From contig NZ_JBEXAC010000001.1 of the NCBI RefSeq assembly GCF_040567655.1, positions 2,790,001 through 2,854,000 of the forward strand: a stretch of DNA of 64,000 nt, in the 5' to 3' direction. Source of the stretch: Chitinophaga sp. H8. GTDB lineage: Bacteria; Bacteroidota; Bacteroidia; Chitinophagales; Chitinophagaceae. The notes beneath the pieces were generated by a model, which saw only the letters and a list, made by a program, of their open reading frames with translations, made no database searches and was not told where the DNA came from. Within the stretch, counting starts at the first letter, position 1; the number at the start of each line of letters is the position of its first letter. A program made the position numbers and the translations under genes. Below, piece by piece: positions 51,889 through 61,649 of the stretch.

Positions 51889-52917
51889 ATGTTTAGTAAG
51901 CCCATTAATTCACCAAATGTGATGATCATGCTTTGTAAAGTGACCTCAAGCAGCGGTATGCCATTTCGTTATACAGAGAATATTTCAGCTGAATTATTAC
52001 ACCATCAGATAGTATCTCAGAGAAGATCTGCTATGAACTATAACAATGGTGAGTTATTATTTCAGTGCATTGCTGAAAGCAACGATTACGCAGTATGGTA
52101 TAATGTATTCAGTTTAGAGAAAGATGACATGTTAGAAAGTCACTGTGACACTCCTAAACTGGTATTCCGAATAGCACTGGATAATTTGTTAAATGTTGAA
52201 GTAAAACAATTAGGTCAGTTTGTGCTTTCACCTGGTCAGTTTTTATTGTTCTATCACCCCTATCCAGAAAGTGCTTTCCAATTTAGAGATAGCGGAATTT
52301 ATGCTACGCTGGACATAGCGATGCCTATTGAGTATTTGAACCACTTTGTTGACTACTATCCCGTATTGAAGGAATTTATGGGTAAAATAAATGGAAGTAC
52401 TCCCGTAAGTCTTACATCGGCGCCGGTTGATGCCCCTATGACACTCCTGGATTGCATAGATAAACTGTTGCATTGTAATTATATGGGAAGCCTGCGGGGT
52501 ATGTATGCAGATGCAAGGGTCATGGATATTATGACGGAGGTGTTTACCATAGCTCATGGCAGCAATAGGTCGGAGATAGCATTAACACATGAAGAGCGAC
52601 AGCGGATTATGGCGCTCAAAGATTTGTTGGCCGAAAATCTGGATACTCATTATACCATTAAAGACCTCTCGCGCATGATCTATATCAATGAATATAAACT
52701 GAAGAAAGGGTTCCAGCTGCTTACCGGATCATCAATCTTTGACTACCAGTTGAGCCGGCGAATACAGGTGGCCCAGCAATGGTTACGGGAAACAGAGTTG
52801 AGCCTGGAGGAAATCGCCACTGCAACAGGGTATCAGTATTTATCGAGTTTTATTGCAGCATTTAAGCAACGAGTAGGGATTACACCGGCTGCTTATCGTA
52901 AGAATGGGGTTTTGTAA
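51889..52917 (+). CDS. AraC family transcriptional regulator
   Basis: 342 residues; MIMLCKVTSSSGMPF (residue 12) is an alternative start. The C-terminal ~95 residues carry two HTH motifs: YTIKDLSRMIYINEYKLKKG and then LSLEEIATATGYQYLSSFIA with FKQRVGITPAAYRK. The N-terminal part is a ligand/dimer region with no known family. It precedes the RteC-like gene by 102 bp on the same strand and may control mobile-element functions. Confidence 0.9.
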   Translation: MFSKPINSPNVMIMLCKVTSSSGMPFRYTENISAELLHHQIVSQRRSAMNYNNGELLFQCIAESNDYAVWYNVFSLEKDDMLESHCDTPKLVFRIALDNLLNVEVKQLGQFVLSPGQFLLFYHPYPESAFQFRDSGIYATLDIAMPIEYLNHFVDYYPVLKEFMGKINGSTPVSLTSAPVDAPMTLLDCIDKLLHCNYMGSLRGMYADARVMDIMTEVFTIAHGSNRSEIALTHEERQRIMALKDLLAENLDTHYTIKDLSRMIYINEYKLKKGFQLLTGSSIFDYQLSRRIQVAQQWLRETELSLEEIATATGYQYLSSFIAAFKQRVGITPAAYRKNGVL

Positions 52918-53019
52918 GATGCTCCCGATTGCGTTATTTTCTCTCCTTTTTGCTAAACAATTGATCTGTTAGCTATAGTAACTTAGAAATCAGATCATAC
53001 ATTGAAAAACTTAAATCCT

Positions 53020-54186
53020 ATGCAGAGAAAATATTCTTTAGAGTGGTTTGATTTGCTCGTTAATCAGACCTTGCCAGCCATAAACAGTAACCCTTCCGCC
53101 CTGGATGCAGCATTTGTAAGACAGACCTTAACTGTAGCAGTAGATGAAAAAGTTAAAATCAGGCTTGCGCTATTGGAAGATATGTTTAATACAAGGGACG
53201 AGATGAACATGCAGGTATTGATTAACCGATATCAGATTCTTTTAATTCATCTGCTCGATATGCTTAGTCAAGGGGCTGACGCCAGCAGTAATAGCCGTTT
53301 ATCTGTCTTCCTGTATAAAAAGCTGCAACAATGTCTTGCAGAGCTATTGGCTTTTATTGAGAATGATTTTTTAAAATATTTTGACCTGGAGCAGCGGGTG
53401 CCAGAAAGTTATCATACCGTCTGCCGGGATCTGATTACAAAAGAACTCCCATTGTTGGAAAAGAAATTATATGATTATAAACAAGATCCGGTCTTGGTGG
53501 ATCTTGTATTAAATAACCTACGTTCATTTGCCTCAAATGATAGAGTACATCTTCCATATCGGATTTTCTTTTATCTGAAAGCTGCCTGGTTTGAATTACG
53601 GAATTCTTCCTTATATGAGGCGCACTATGGGGAATTACCCTTGCTGGATGAGCTATTGCTACGCATAAATTATAACACGCCATTATTCACCAATTATTTT
53701 GTGCAACATCTTATTAAGAAGAAACAATCTCCTTTGGACAATATTGATGATAAAATAAAGCTGCTGCATAATTATAAAAGAATGGTAAATGAAGTGGTAG
53801 TACAACCAACAGGTAAGTTGATGCCGGATTTGCCGGGAATTGTTCGGCAAATCATAGAACAAATAGATGAAGAAATACAACTATTGCACCCGGTAGCCGC
53901 CCCCTCTGAAACCGGGCTATCAAATGCCAGTGATTATAAGGTACAAACAACCCTGTCTGTCCCCATCCTGGCGGCAATTTTCCGGGTGTTTAAAGAGACT
54001 GGCGCGATACAGAATGGAAATGTAAAAAAGCTCCTGGAGTTTGTGGCTACTCATTATACCAGTATGAAATCGGACCAGATCAGTTACACACACCTTCATA
54101 GCAGTTATTATGATATTGATCCAAAGAACAAGCAGCGGCTTTATGACCTGTTAGTACAATTAGCAAATAATAGTAAAAGGATGTAA
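53020..54186 (+). CDS. RteC-like mobile-element regulator
   Basis: 388 residues from 53020 (MQRKYSLEWFDLL); an in-frame TTG at 53002 is less likely. The C-terminal ~75 residues (TTLSVPILAAIFRVFKETGA, then QISYTHLHSSYYDID and LYDLLVQLAN) resemble the C-terminus of RteC, which controls excision of Bacteroides conjugative transposons; the N-terminal helical part is also RteC-like (SYHTVCRDLITKELPLLEKK). No family certainty without a search. Confidence 0.65.
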   Translation: MQRKYSLEWFDLLVNQTLPAINSNPSALDAAFVRQTLTVAVDEKVKIRLALLEDMFNTRDEMNMQVLINRYQILLIHLLDMLSQGADASSNSRLSVFLYKKLQQCLAELLAFIENDFLKYFDLEQRVPESYHTVCRDLITKELPLLEKKLYDYKQDPVLVDLVLNNLRSFASNDRVHLPYRIFFYLKAAWFELRNSSLYEAHYGELPLLDELLLRINYNTPLFTNYFVQHLIKKKQSPLDNIDDKIKLLHNYKRMVNEVVVQPTGKLMPDLPGIVRQIIEQIDEEIQLLHPVAAPSETGLSNASDYKVQTTLSVPILAAIFRVFKETGAIQNGNVKKLLEFVATHYTSMKSDQISYTHLHSSYYDIDPKNKQRLYDLLVQLANNSKRM

Positions 54187-54190
54187 TCAG

Positions 54191-54823
54191 CTAAATATTA
54201 ATTATTCCATTTCTATAGCTATCATAATCAGTCCAGCCGAGTAATTGCACTACTTCAAAGGACATATCTCTGATCAGAAAATCTGCAAAAATGGGGTCTG
54301 AATTGGAAAGGGCATCAAAGACCGTTTTTATTTCGTCATTCTTGAAGGTGCCCGTCCGAATAGCCTCATCCACATGTGTGGACTGGTTTCTTGAAACCCT
54401 AATAATAGTTGCTGCAGGTAATCCAGCGACAATGTGGTTCTGAGGCCATAAATTGGGAGCGCCGTACGCAGTTGATAACCCCTTTTTGGCGATGTCAAGA
54501 AGGCTACCAGATAAGTTAGCTATCGAATACTTCCGTGTATTAAGTAGATCAGCTAATTCGTTTGATTTTTCCTTTTTTTCATGCAATACTTTGTCTGGAC
54601 CCCAATAGTTTTCAAAATGTCTACCTACACCGGCCATGACGTCATCAGAGTCCTCAGCTTCTGTTTGCATCCACTGTGCAGCCTGATATTCCCTTTCTAC
54701 GATAAGAGCTTCTGCGTGGATCTGTTGGTTTAATTCCTTTATTCTTTGATGATCCTGCCAAATTGAATTTAGCAATACTTCGGTCGCATATACTGTTTCA
54801 TCAAGATATCCAGTAATCGTCAT
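54191..54823 (-). CDS. Hypothetical protein
   Basis: 210 residues. N-terminal half is helical with coiled-coil potential (NQQIHAEALIVEREYQAAQW); the C-terminal half is Gly/Asn-rich and contains GAPNLWPQNHIVAGLP. No family recognised. Convergent with the RteC-like gene; the stop codons are 4 bp apart. Confidence 0.6.
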   Translation of the reverse strand: MTITGYLDETVYATEVLLNSIWQDHQRIKELNQQIHAEALIVEREYQAAQWMQTEAEDSDDVMAGVGRHFENYWGPDKVLHEKKEKSNELADLLNTRKYSIANLSGSLLDIAKKGLSTAYGAPNLWPQNHIVAGLPAATIIRVSRNQSTHVDEAIRTGTFKNDEIKTVFDALSNSDPIFADFLIRDMSFEVVQLLGWTDYDSYRNGIINI

Positions 54824-54926
54824 ATAGTTCAGTAAGAGGTTAAATGAGTGCCTGAAGATAAGATATTTCCGGGGAACCCATTTCGGAGATATTTGTTTCT
54901 AATATGACCAGAAAACCAATCTCTTA

Positions 54927-54957
54927 TAAAGGCTACTACTAGGTGTGGTAGCCTTTA
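54927..54957. other. Hairpin
   Basis: TAAAGGCTAC / GTAGCCTTTA, a perfect 10-bp stem with an 11-nt loop. It lies in the ~290 bp between the divergent genes at 54823 (minus) and 55116 (plus) and may be a regulatory structure or an orphan terminator. Confidence 0.4.
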
Positions 54958-55115
54958 CAGTGCCCGGTAATTCCTTTCTTTGTTCCTGCATAACACTAAC
55001 TATAAGGCTATCCATATAAGACACAAAATATTGCGGCGCAATGCAGGTCATGCTCATTACCTGCGTACAGAAAAATAGGCGGAATCATTTCTTTCACCAT
55101 TTTAAAAACAATGTT

Positions 55116-55445
55116 ATGAAAAAAGTAAAGTTGCTGTTTGCTGCTCTTGCAATTGTTGCAGGTATAGGCGGGGCATATGCTACTAAGGCATCTTCATCTG
55201 TAAGTGCAACAAGTAGGGCGATGGCATGGTTTCAATATTCACCCACACAACCAGGTGGAACTACCAATCCGGCCAATTATCATGAGGTGTCCTCTACAGG
55301 TTGCTTAAATGGTAGCCAGCTGTGTGCTATAAGGGTGGAAAAGAACGCCAGTAATGGGTTACCTGACGCTACTGCCTTAAATAATATCCAGGGGGATATT
55401 GATGCGGGTACACCGATAGCGGGAAGAGTGGTTTTTAAACCGTAA
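55116..55445 (+). CDS. DUF6520 family secreted peptide
   Basis: 109 residues from 55116 (MKKVKLLFAALAIVAGIGGA), with a signal peptide ending near YATKAS; an in-frame ATG at 55041 is rejected because it would precede the signal by 25 residues. The mature part contains MAWFQYSPTQPGG and LNGSQLCAIRVEKNASNG, matching DUF6520 peptides, small secreted proteins of Bacteroidota often next to SusC/SusD genes. Two cysteines (STGCLNGSQLCAI) may form a disulfide. Convergent with the second SusD gene and separated from it by a terminator. Confidence 0.8.
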   Translation: MKKVKLLFAALAIVAGIGGAYATKASSSVSATSRAMAWFQYSPTQPGGTTNPANYHEVSSTGCLNGSQLCAIRVEKNASNGLPDATALNNIQGDIDAGTPIAGRVVFKP

Positions 55446-55448
55446 AAC

Positions 55449-55479
55449 AAGATGGCAGGTGATATACACCTGCCATCTT
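55449..55479. terminator. Bidirectional intrinsic terminator
   Basis: A perfect 13-bp stem (AAGATGGCAGGTG / CACCTGCCATCTT) with a 5-nt loop, between the convergent DUF6520 and SusD genes. Confidence 0.8.
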
Positions 55480-56849
55480 CATCTTGGGTTTTTCGGTATG
55501 GTTGGAACAATGGCTGTTACGCTACTGGGAATCTGCATGGCATAGCGCAGATCATGGGGAGGTAAGGTATACACCACTCCATTGATCTGCCGGCGAATGG
55601 TGATATTTTCGGTACCGGCATTATTTAGCCGGCGTAGGTCTATCCATCTTGTCCCCCGGAATGGTAGTTCCTTTCTTCTTTCTAACAGAATTATGGACAG
55701 AAGGCGATCCTTATCTGTTTCCGTCACAGGGAGAAATGTCGATTTATCATACCTGGTTCTCAAAAACACATTCAGTATTTGCCGAGCTTCCGTATTTTTT
55801 CCCTGTCTGGCAAGGCATTCAGCAGCAGTAATAAAAACCTCGTCAGCAGCAAGACCAGTGAACAGCTGATATGAGTTACTGCCGTCATAATTTCCGCGAA
55901 AAGCTGCGCTACCATCGCTATTGATTCTGTAAAATATTGGTTTTCGCAGATCGGCGTTGGTATAAGATGTGACGAGCGTTGTATCAACCTTACAAATAGA
56001 CGGATCGAGGCAATACGAATAATTAGCCGCCACATGAAAAATGACCTCATTGTTAAATCGCTTCAACGGTTCGTCTGTATTGGGGTTTACATCATTATAG
56101 TCCAGGAGTTGAGTACCGTTTTTCATGCAGTAATCCGCATATGAAGCTGCTTTTGTGAAATCTCCCATCGTGAGATGAACACGCGATAATAAGGCAAAAA
56201 CTGCTAATCTGGATGGACGGGTTTTATACGGTACATTGACAGGCAGCAGCAGGGCCGCATTTTCAAGATCGTTTATTATAGTGGAATATGTACTTTCCAC
56301 TGATGCGCGGGTAGAAATCTCATTTACATCAGCTGATAGCCTTAGCGGAATGCCCGGCGAGACCGATGCGGTATTATGGTCATACGGAGGGGTGAATTCC
56401 TGGGTGACCATATAAAAGGCAAATGCCCGGTAAAATAGAGCGCTACCTTTTAGTCTTGACCATTCTTCCTGTTCTGCTGGTGTCGGAACAATATCATTTA
56501 ATTTTTCCAGCACTACATTGGCTTTGAATACCACACGGTACGAAAGGCTCCAGTCCATATCGTTACTTACATCTGCTTTCCATATATAATTGTCCCTGTC
56601 TGTTACAGACGAAAGGCTGGACCAGTTGTTAGAAACCAGATAATAGTTATCAGCAGCTACCTCACCGGCAATAGGCCAGGAAAGGTTCATCGTTGCCACA
56701 TCATCCAGCATTGCCCGCAGATCTTTTATAGTTGATGGTATTTCCATCTTACTGTCCGGTTTTGCATCCAGGTATTTACGGCAGGCATTTAGGAACAGTA
56801 ATACTGTCAAAGGAAAACAGATGATAGATATATGCTTATAGTATCTCAT
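55479..56849 (-). CDS. RagB/SusD family nutrient-binding lipoprotein
   Basis: 456 residues. Lipoprotein signal ending LFLNAC (Cys ~23). Typical SusD helices: LKGSALFYRAFAFYMVTQEF (~135) and ILLERRKELPFRGTRWIDLR (~405). It is 19 bp downstream of the SusC gene and its stop abuts the terminator. Ligand unknown. Confidence 0.92.
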   Translation of the reverse strand: MRYYKHISIICFPLTVLLFLNACRKYLDAKPDSKMEIPSTIKDLRAMLDDVATMNLSWPIAGEVAADNYYLVSNNWSSLSSVTDRDNYIWKADVSNDMDWSLSYRVVFKANVVLEKLNDIVPTPAEQEEWSRLKGSALFYRAFAFYMVTQEFTPPYDHNTASVSPGIPLRLSADVNEISTRASVESTYSTIINDLENAALLLPVNVPYKTRPSRLAVFALLSRVHLTMGDFTKAASYADYCMKNGTQLLDYNDVNPNTDEPLKRFNNEVIFHVAANYSYCLDPSICKVDTTLVTSYTNADLRKPIFYRINSDGSAAFRGNYDGSNSYQLFTGLAADEVFITAAECLARQGKNTEARQILNVFLRTRYDKSTFLPVTETDKDRLLSIILLERRKELPFRGTRWIDLRRLNNAGTENITIRRQINGVVYTLPPHDLRYAMQIPSSVTAIVPTIPKNPR

Positions 56850-56868
56850 GGCTTAAATATTTAGGAAT

Positions 56869-59800
56869 TTAAAAAGAGGATTTGATGCCGAATGATATGC
56901 CACGCGGGGGAACGGCTGTACCATACTCAGGGTCTATATCATAATTTGTAGCCCGATATATTGTACCGATGTTGTCCAGGTACAGGAAGAATTGTAATTG
57001 CTTAAAAAAAGATTTTCCTGCAGGAAGGTAGTTGTATTGCAGGTTTATGTCCTTCAAACGGATGATATCGGCTTTATCTACCAGTACAGCAGATTGTAGG
57101 TAAAATTCATCCCGGTAGCTGCTAACAGGATATGTCATTGATGGTATGCTGGTTCTTTTTTCATCACCAGGCAGCTTCCATCTGTTGGCAAAATCGCTAT
57201 GACCGTTCCAACTTTGATATAAGGCGGAATAGCTGATGGAATTCCTCCTGAAATAGTGGCCCAGCTTGTAGGTAATGTTGGCACTTATACTCCACTGCCG
57301 AAAGGTAATAGCAGGTCGCAGTGCGCCGTAAAATGGAGGTAGGGTTCTTCCGCTGTAAACCAAGTCATCCAACAATGTGTTACTGCGGATAGCTGAATAA
57401 TCTTTACTTACCTTACCTGAGAGCCAGCCTTGAGGATCACCCTGATTGTCCAGCCCTTCCCAGCGGTAGCTTAACAGTGCATCTGTAGGCTTTCCCTCCA
57501 GTGGATTAATACCTGACCCCAAATAGCTGATAGCCTTACTATACTTATATTGGTATCTGGTAACTTTGTTGGTATTATAACTGAAAAGCAGATTAGTTTC
57601 CACCTTAAACTGTTTGCTATCGATAAATTTACCTGTTAAGGAAATATCTATCCCGTGTCCATTGATGGTAGCAGCATTCATATTCATGCTCGATATACCG
57701 GTAGTAGGGTCTAATGGCGAATTACCAATCAGGTCCATGCTTTTTTTATTATATAGATCAATGCTCCCTGTGAGCATATCTCCTTTTGTTCTGAAATCAA
57801 TACCAATGTTTAAAGTAGCCGTTTTCTCCCATCGCAGGTCGGGATTTGGCGGGGTGGTAATGGTGGCAAATGGTTCATTGATCAGATAATTATTTCCGGC
57901 TGGATTATAACTAATAATGGTATGTGCTGATAACCGGTTGCTGGTATTTCCACTATAGCCATATGTCAATCGTACTGCCAGCATCGGGAAGACGGCAGAT
58001 TTGTAAAAGTTTTCCTGAGAAATATTCCAACGCAGCCCTGCTGACCATAATGGAACACCTTTTTTATTGCTCCTGACACCAAAGAGGTTACTGGCGTCCT
58101 TTCTGGCGCTGGCTGAAATAATATAGCGGTCATCATAAGTATAAGAAGCATTGGCATAATAGGAAACGAAGCGGTATAAAAACTTATTAAAATCCTTTGG
58201 GTCAAATACCTGTTGGTCACCTTTCAGGTTCATGTATGTTGGCAGATAGTCTACATAGTTGATATTTGAATAAGTCAGTAGATCAGGATCATATCCATAT
58301 GTTCTACCTGTGTTGAAAAGTGTTTGGGATTGTTTTGCCTCAATTCCCGCCAAAGCTGCCAGCTGGTGTTTACTCCAGAATCGGGTATAGTTTAACTGTC
58401 CGCGTCCTGAATGCGTAGTTAGTTGCTCGGAACTTTGATCCAGTATGCCTCCAATAGGAATTCCATATAGTGGTTTGCCATCCTGCAGCTGTGTGTAAAG
58501 ATTGATTAGATTACGGCTATAGTATGATTCAGCGTTACTCATGTTCCACGTAGAACTTGTCTGCTGTTCATACTGGTACCTCATTTCTCCTGAAAGCCCA
58601 GGCAAAATTGAATAAGTACCGCCTATTTTAAAGCGATATGTATTTAGGTTACTATAATTATCAGCCAGTCTGAGATCTAGCAATGGGTAATACCGCCAAT
58701 CTCTAAGTAATCCAGATCCAGTGGTGTCTATAAAGCTATAGCGATAATCTTTCACCATTGGTAAGGGCTTTCCCGTTGGATCTGCAAGCTGTGCATATGG
58801 AAAATACCTGACTTTATCCGCACCTGGTATGATCATCTGCGGGCCGGGGTTATTATTGTCAATTCTGCTGGTGGCGTACTGTAATCCTGCCTGTAGCTCA
58901 AATCGCTTTGAAAGATGAAAACTGTTTTCTGATTGTAGGGTTACTCTTTGAGACCCATTACGGACCAGATTACTTTGCAGAGCATCATAGCCGATGCTGA
59001 GATAGTAGTTCACTGTCGGGCTGCCGCCGCTGATACCGACTGCGTGTTGCTGCGTAATAGCAGTACGGTAAAGATATTTTTGAAAATCGCTGCGTATGTC
59101 CTTATTTCTAAACGCATCAATCTGAGCAACAGCCTGGGCATGGGTAATAGTTCCACTGGCTTCCTGTTGCAATATTTCTACGACAGGTGTTACCGGAGGG
59201 CGGCTATAGGTATTGTTTAGGGTGCCGGTATAATACCCTTTGCGAAACAACTCTTTTTCCACATCGATAAAATCCCCGGATGAAATGGCATTGTCATTAT
59301 AAAGGTTAGGCTTACCGGTTATAGTAACATTGGACGTAACATTTATTCGCTGTGTCTGGCCGTATCGTCCTTTCTTGGTGGTGATTACTAATACGCCATT
59401 ACCGGCACGGACGCCCCAAATGGAAGATGCGGCTGCATCTTTGAGTAGTGTTACGCTGGCAATATCATTAGGATTAATCTGGTTTAGATCTCCCTCGATG
59501 GGAAAATCATCCACTACCACCAATGGAGCATTGTTGCCAAACAATGTACTTCGTCCTCTGAACAGCAGTTCGTGGCCTTTATTTCTATGATCAAATAAAA
59601 TGCTGGTGGTACCATCCAGCCGGGAAATAAGGTCGGTACTGATTCTCCTGTCTATAATTTCCTGACTTACCTTTTCAAATGAGCCGGTCACTCTTTCCCG
59701 CGATAGTAATTGGTATCCGGTGGAAACTATTACCTCCTTTAGTCCTGTTTGCTTTGGTGATAGCTGGATGTTGATAGTAGTAGTGCCGCTGATGGCTTTA

Positions 59801-60093
59801 ACCGACATTTTTAAGGTAGTGAAGCCAACATAAGTAATGATAAGGCTGTCTGTTTTTGCTGCCCTACTTATGGTAAAATAGCCATCAGCATTAGTTCGCG
59901 CTGTATAGTTAGCCAATATATATCGGATAGATGCTCCTGACATCGGAAGGCCATTTTGCTGGTTTGTTATGCGTCCCTGGATGGCAGTGTTGCTACTATC
60001 CTGACCTGCAGCAAAACTCCATGTTGCCAGAAGCATTATCAGAAGGCCGATCAGGTGGGCATAACGGCAAAAGCTATGAGTGTTTCTTTGCAT
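56869..60093 (-). CDS. SusC/RagA TonB-dependent outer-membrane receptor
   Basis: 1074 residues. Signal peptide to ~31 (LLATWSFAAGQ). Carboxypeptidase-D-like domain ~36-115 (AIQGRITNQQNGLPMSGASI), plug from LKEVIVSTGYQLLSRERVTG (~118) and the DDFPIEGDLNQINPNDIASV and TLLKDAAASSIWG signature (~200-230), then the barrel. It has no STN domain, unlike the first SusC, so it is not expected to signal through FecR. Second gene of the TlpA-like - SusC - SusD operon. Confidence 0.94.
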   Translation of the reverse strand: MQRNTHSFCRYAHLIGLLIMLLATWSFAAGQDSSNTAIQGRITNQQNGLPMSGASIRYILANYTARTNADGYFTISRAAKTDSLIITYVGFTTLKMSVKAISGTTTINIQLSPKQTGLKEVIVSTGYQLLSRERVTGSFEKVSQEIIDRRISTDLISRLDGTTSILFDHRNKGHELLFRGRSTLFGNNAPLVVVDDFPIEGDLNQINPNDIASVTLLKDAAASSIWGVRAGNGVLVITTKKGRYGQTQRINVTSNVTITGKPNLYNDNAISSGDFIDVEKELFRKGYYTGTLNNTYSRPPVTPVVEILQQEASGTITHAQAVAQIDAFRNKDIRSDFQKYLYRTAITQQHAVGISGGSPTVNYYLSIGYDALQSNLVRNGSQRVTLQSENSFHLSKRFELQAGLQYATSRIDNNNPGPQMIIPGADKVRYFPYAQLADPTGKPLPMVKDYRYSFIDTTGSGLLRDWRYYPLLDLRLADNYSNLNTYRFKIGGTYSILPGLSGEMRYQYEQQTSSTWNMSNAESYYSRNLINLYTQLQDGKPLYGIPIGGILDQSSEQLTTHSGRGQLNYTRFWSKHQLAALAGIEAKQSQTLFNTGRTYGYDPDLLTYSNINYVDYLPTYMNLKGDQQVFDPKDFNKFLYRFVSYYANASYTYDDRYIISASARKDASNLFGVRSNKKGVPLWSAGLRWNISQENFYKSAVFPMLAVRLTYGYSGNTSNRLSAHTIISYNPAGNNYLINEPFATITTPPNPDLRWEKTATLNIGIDFRTKGDMLTGSIDLYNKKSMDLIGNSPLDPTTGISSMNMNAATINGHGIDISLTGKFIDSKQFKVETNLLFSYNTNKVTRYQYKYSKAISYLGSGINPLEGKPTDALLSYRWEGLDNQGDPQGWLSGKVSKDYSAIRSNTLLDDLVYSGRTLPPFYGALRPAITFRQWSISANITYKLGHYFRRNSISYSALYQSWNGHSDFANRWKLPGDEKRTSIPSMTYPVSSYRDEFYLQSAVLVDKADIIRLKDINLQYNYLPAGKSFFKQLQFFLYLDNIGTIYRATNYDIDPEYGTAVPPRGISFGIKSSF

Positions 60094-60133
60094 ATTCGTG
60101 GATTTTAATGGTTTGGTAGTTGGTTGATAATTT

Positions 60134-61420
60134 TTACAAAACAGGGTGGCCCGAGATTACAAGCATTTCTACTTGCCGTAGTTCTTCTGTCATCGTGAGG
60201 CCATAACGGGAAAGGGCGGTCTTTAACGCAGCAGTGTTTCCGTATGGGATATTTAGTGAAAGGTCCAGGTTATCAGCTATGCCGGTGCTGTCTATTATAG
60301 GTGGTATGCCCTGTATGTTGTTGAGCTGATACAATAATGCCGCAATGGTCGTATTTCTTATGAATAATATCTCTCCGTTGGCACCTGTCTTTATTTCAGC
60401 CGGGCCACCTTTTGAGGATAGGGCAATAAATGAGGGACTTTTTTTCAGGATCAGGCATTTAACAGGCAGTACATGTATGCCGCCACTTACATGCAGATAG
60501 CGGTTAAGATCATCCAGCATATAGGCTTGCAGTTGCGTTCTTGTAGTGCCAGGGGGGCAACGGATTTCATAACAATGCGCGTTCCGTCGTTGCCAGTCAA
60601 AGAAGTAACCCTGATCTGGCGAATACAGGTATCTTTCCGGATGGGCGACATCAAGCCGCACCTGGTTACGTGGAAAGTTTATTAGTTTCTGGAGGGCCAT
60701 TAGATATAGTTCAATGGCAGACCAGTTTGTTGCATATCTGCGTATGGTCTGACTGGTACTGTCGATCTCAATGCCTGATTTCATGACCAGGCCAGGCGAA
60801 TAGCCAGTAAGAATGCTGTAAAATACAGAAGCATTAGAGCCGATGGCAATTGCAGGTTTCATGAATGGTTGGGAATAATCATGAGGTATGATATCACTCT
60901 TTACCGGCAGGTGATTCATTTTGCCAGTTAATGCCATTCGTATATTATCTGCCGTTACATATTCCGCGTAAGTGAATGATAGCACTTTTCCGGTGGAATC
61001 AATCCATACTACATGAGGTATGGAAGCATGAGGGAAATAACTGTGCAGCAAGCTATCATCTGTAATGGTGGCTAATTGGGGGCGGTGAATTTTGCTATTG
61101 GCAAAAAATCTTCTAACGATGGCATTTTTCTCCTGGGTAACAGATATTATCTGTACCCGTCCATTAAATTGCTGTTGCAGGCTATCCAATTTTGCAAGAC
61201 CTGCTATACAGCTACTGCAATTTGTTGTCCAGAAGTCCAGAAGCAGAAGTTTGCCCTGGTATAAATCAAACGAAATCTGACTACTTGAAAAGTTTACGGT
61301 ATGAGTTGGTGATACTGCCGGCATCTGATCACCAATATTTAGGCTGCTGACAGGAATGGTCTGCGACAAGCAGTGCAGGAATGGCAATAGTATCCCTATC
61401 AGGAAAAATAATCTTTTCAT
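60134..61420 (-). CDS. Thioredoxin-like (TlpA) / DUF3738 fusion protein
   Basis: 428 residues. Signal peptide to ~19 (LPFLHCLSQ). Residues ~35-165 are a TlpA/AhpC-type thioredoxin fold with the active site TTNCSSCIAGL (CxxC, ~68). Residues ~190-425 match DUF3738 (TIGR03435): YEIRCPPGTTRTQLQAYMLD and IPPIIDSTGIADNLDLSL, ending VEMLVISGHP. The combination is seen in Bacteroidota Sus-like loci and suggests an extracytoplasmic disulfide reductase with a sensor or ligand module. It heads the SusC/SusD operon, 40 bp before SusC. Confidence 0.85.
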   Translation of the reverse strand: MKRLFFLIGILLPFLHCLSQTIPVSSLNIGDQMPAVSPTHTVNFSSSQISFDLYQGKLLLLDFWTTNCSSCIAGLAKLDSLQQQFNGRVQIISVTQEKNAIVRRFFANSKIHRPQLATITDDSLLHSYFPHASIPHVVWIDSTGKVLSFTYAEYVTADNIRMALTGKMNHLPVKSDIIPHDYSQPFMKPAIAIGSNASVFYSILTGYSPGLVMKSGIEIDSTSQTIRRYATNWSAIELYLMALQKLINFPRNQVRLDVAHPERYLYSPDQGYFFDWQRRNAHCYEIRCPPGTTRTQLQAYMLDDLNRYLHVSGGIHVLPVKCLILKKSPSFIALSSKGGPAEIKTGANGEILFIRNTTIAALLYQLNNIQGIPPIIDSTGIADNLDLSLNIPYGNTAALKTALSRYGLTMTEELRQVEMLVISGHPVL

Positions 61421-61649
61421 GATGACGTGGTTTAATGATTATGGAAGATGTTAGTTTGTTACGCTGCCTGTAATAGATTTAGCGGTTACATACTTTTTAT
61501 AACACTGTCTGTTGGATTATTAAGCCCCGGTGAATAGACATTCACGGGCTGCCTTAATTCTTACCCCATTTAGATTTGAAAAACAACCGTTAATTATATA
61601 TGCCAGAAGTGGGGATGCGCGAGATTATAGAATAAAGAGGGTGATTACT

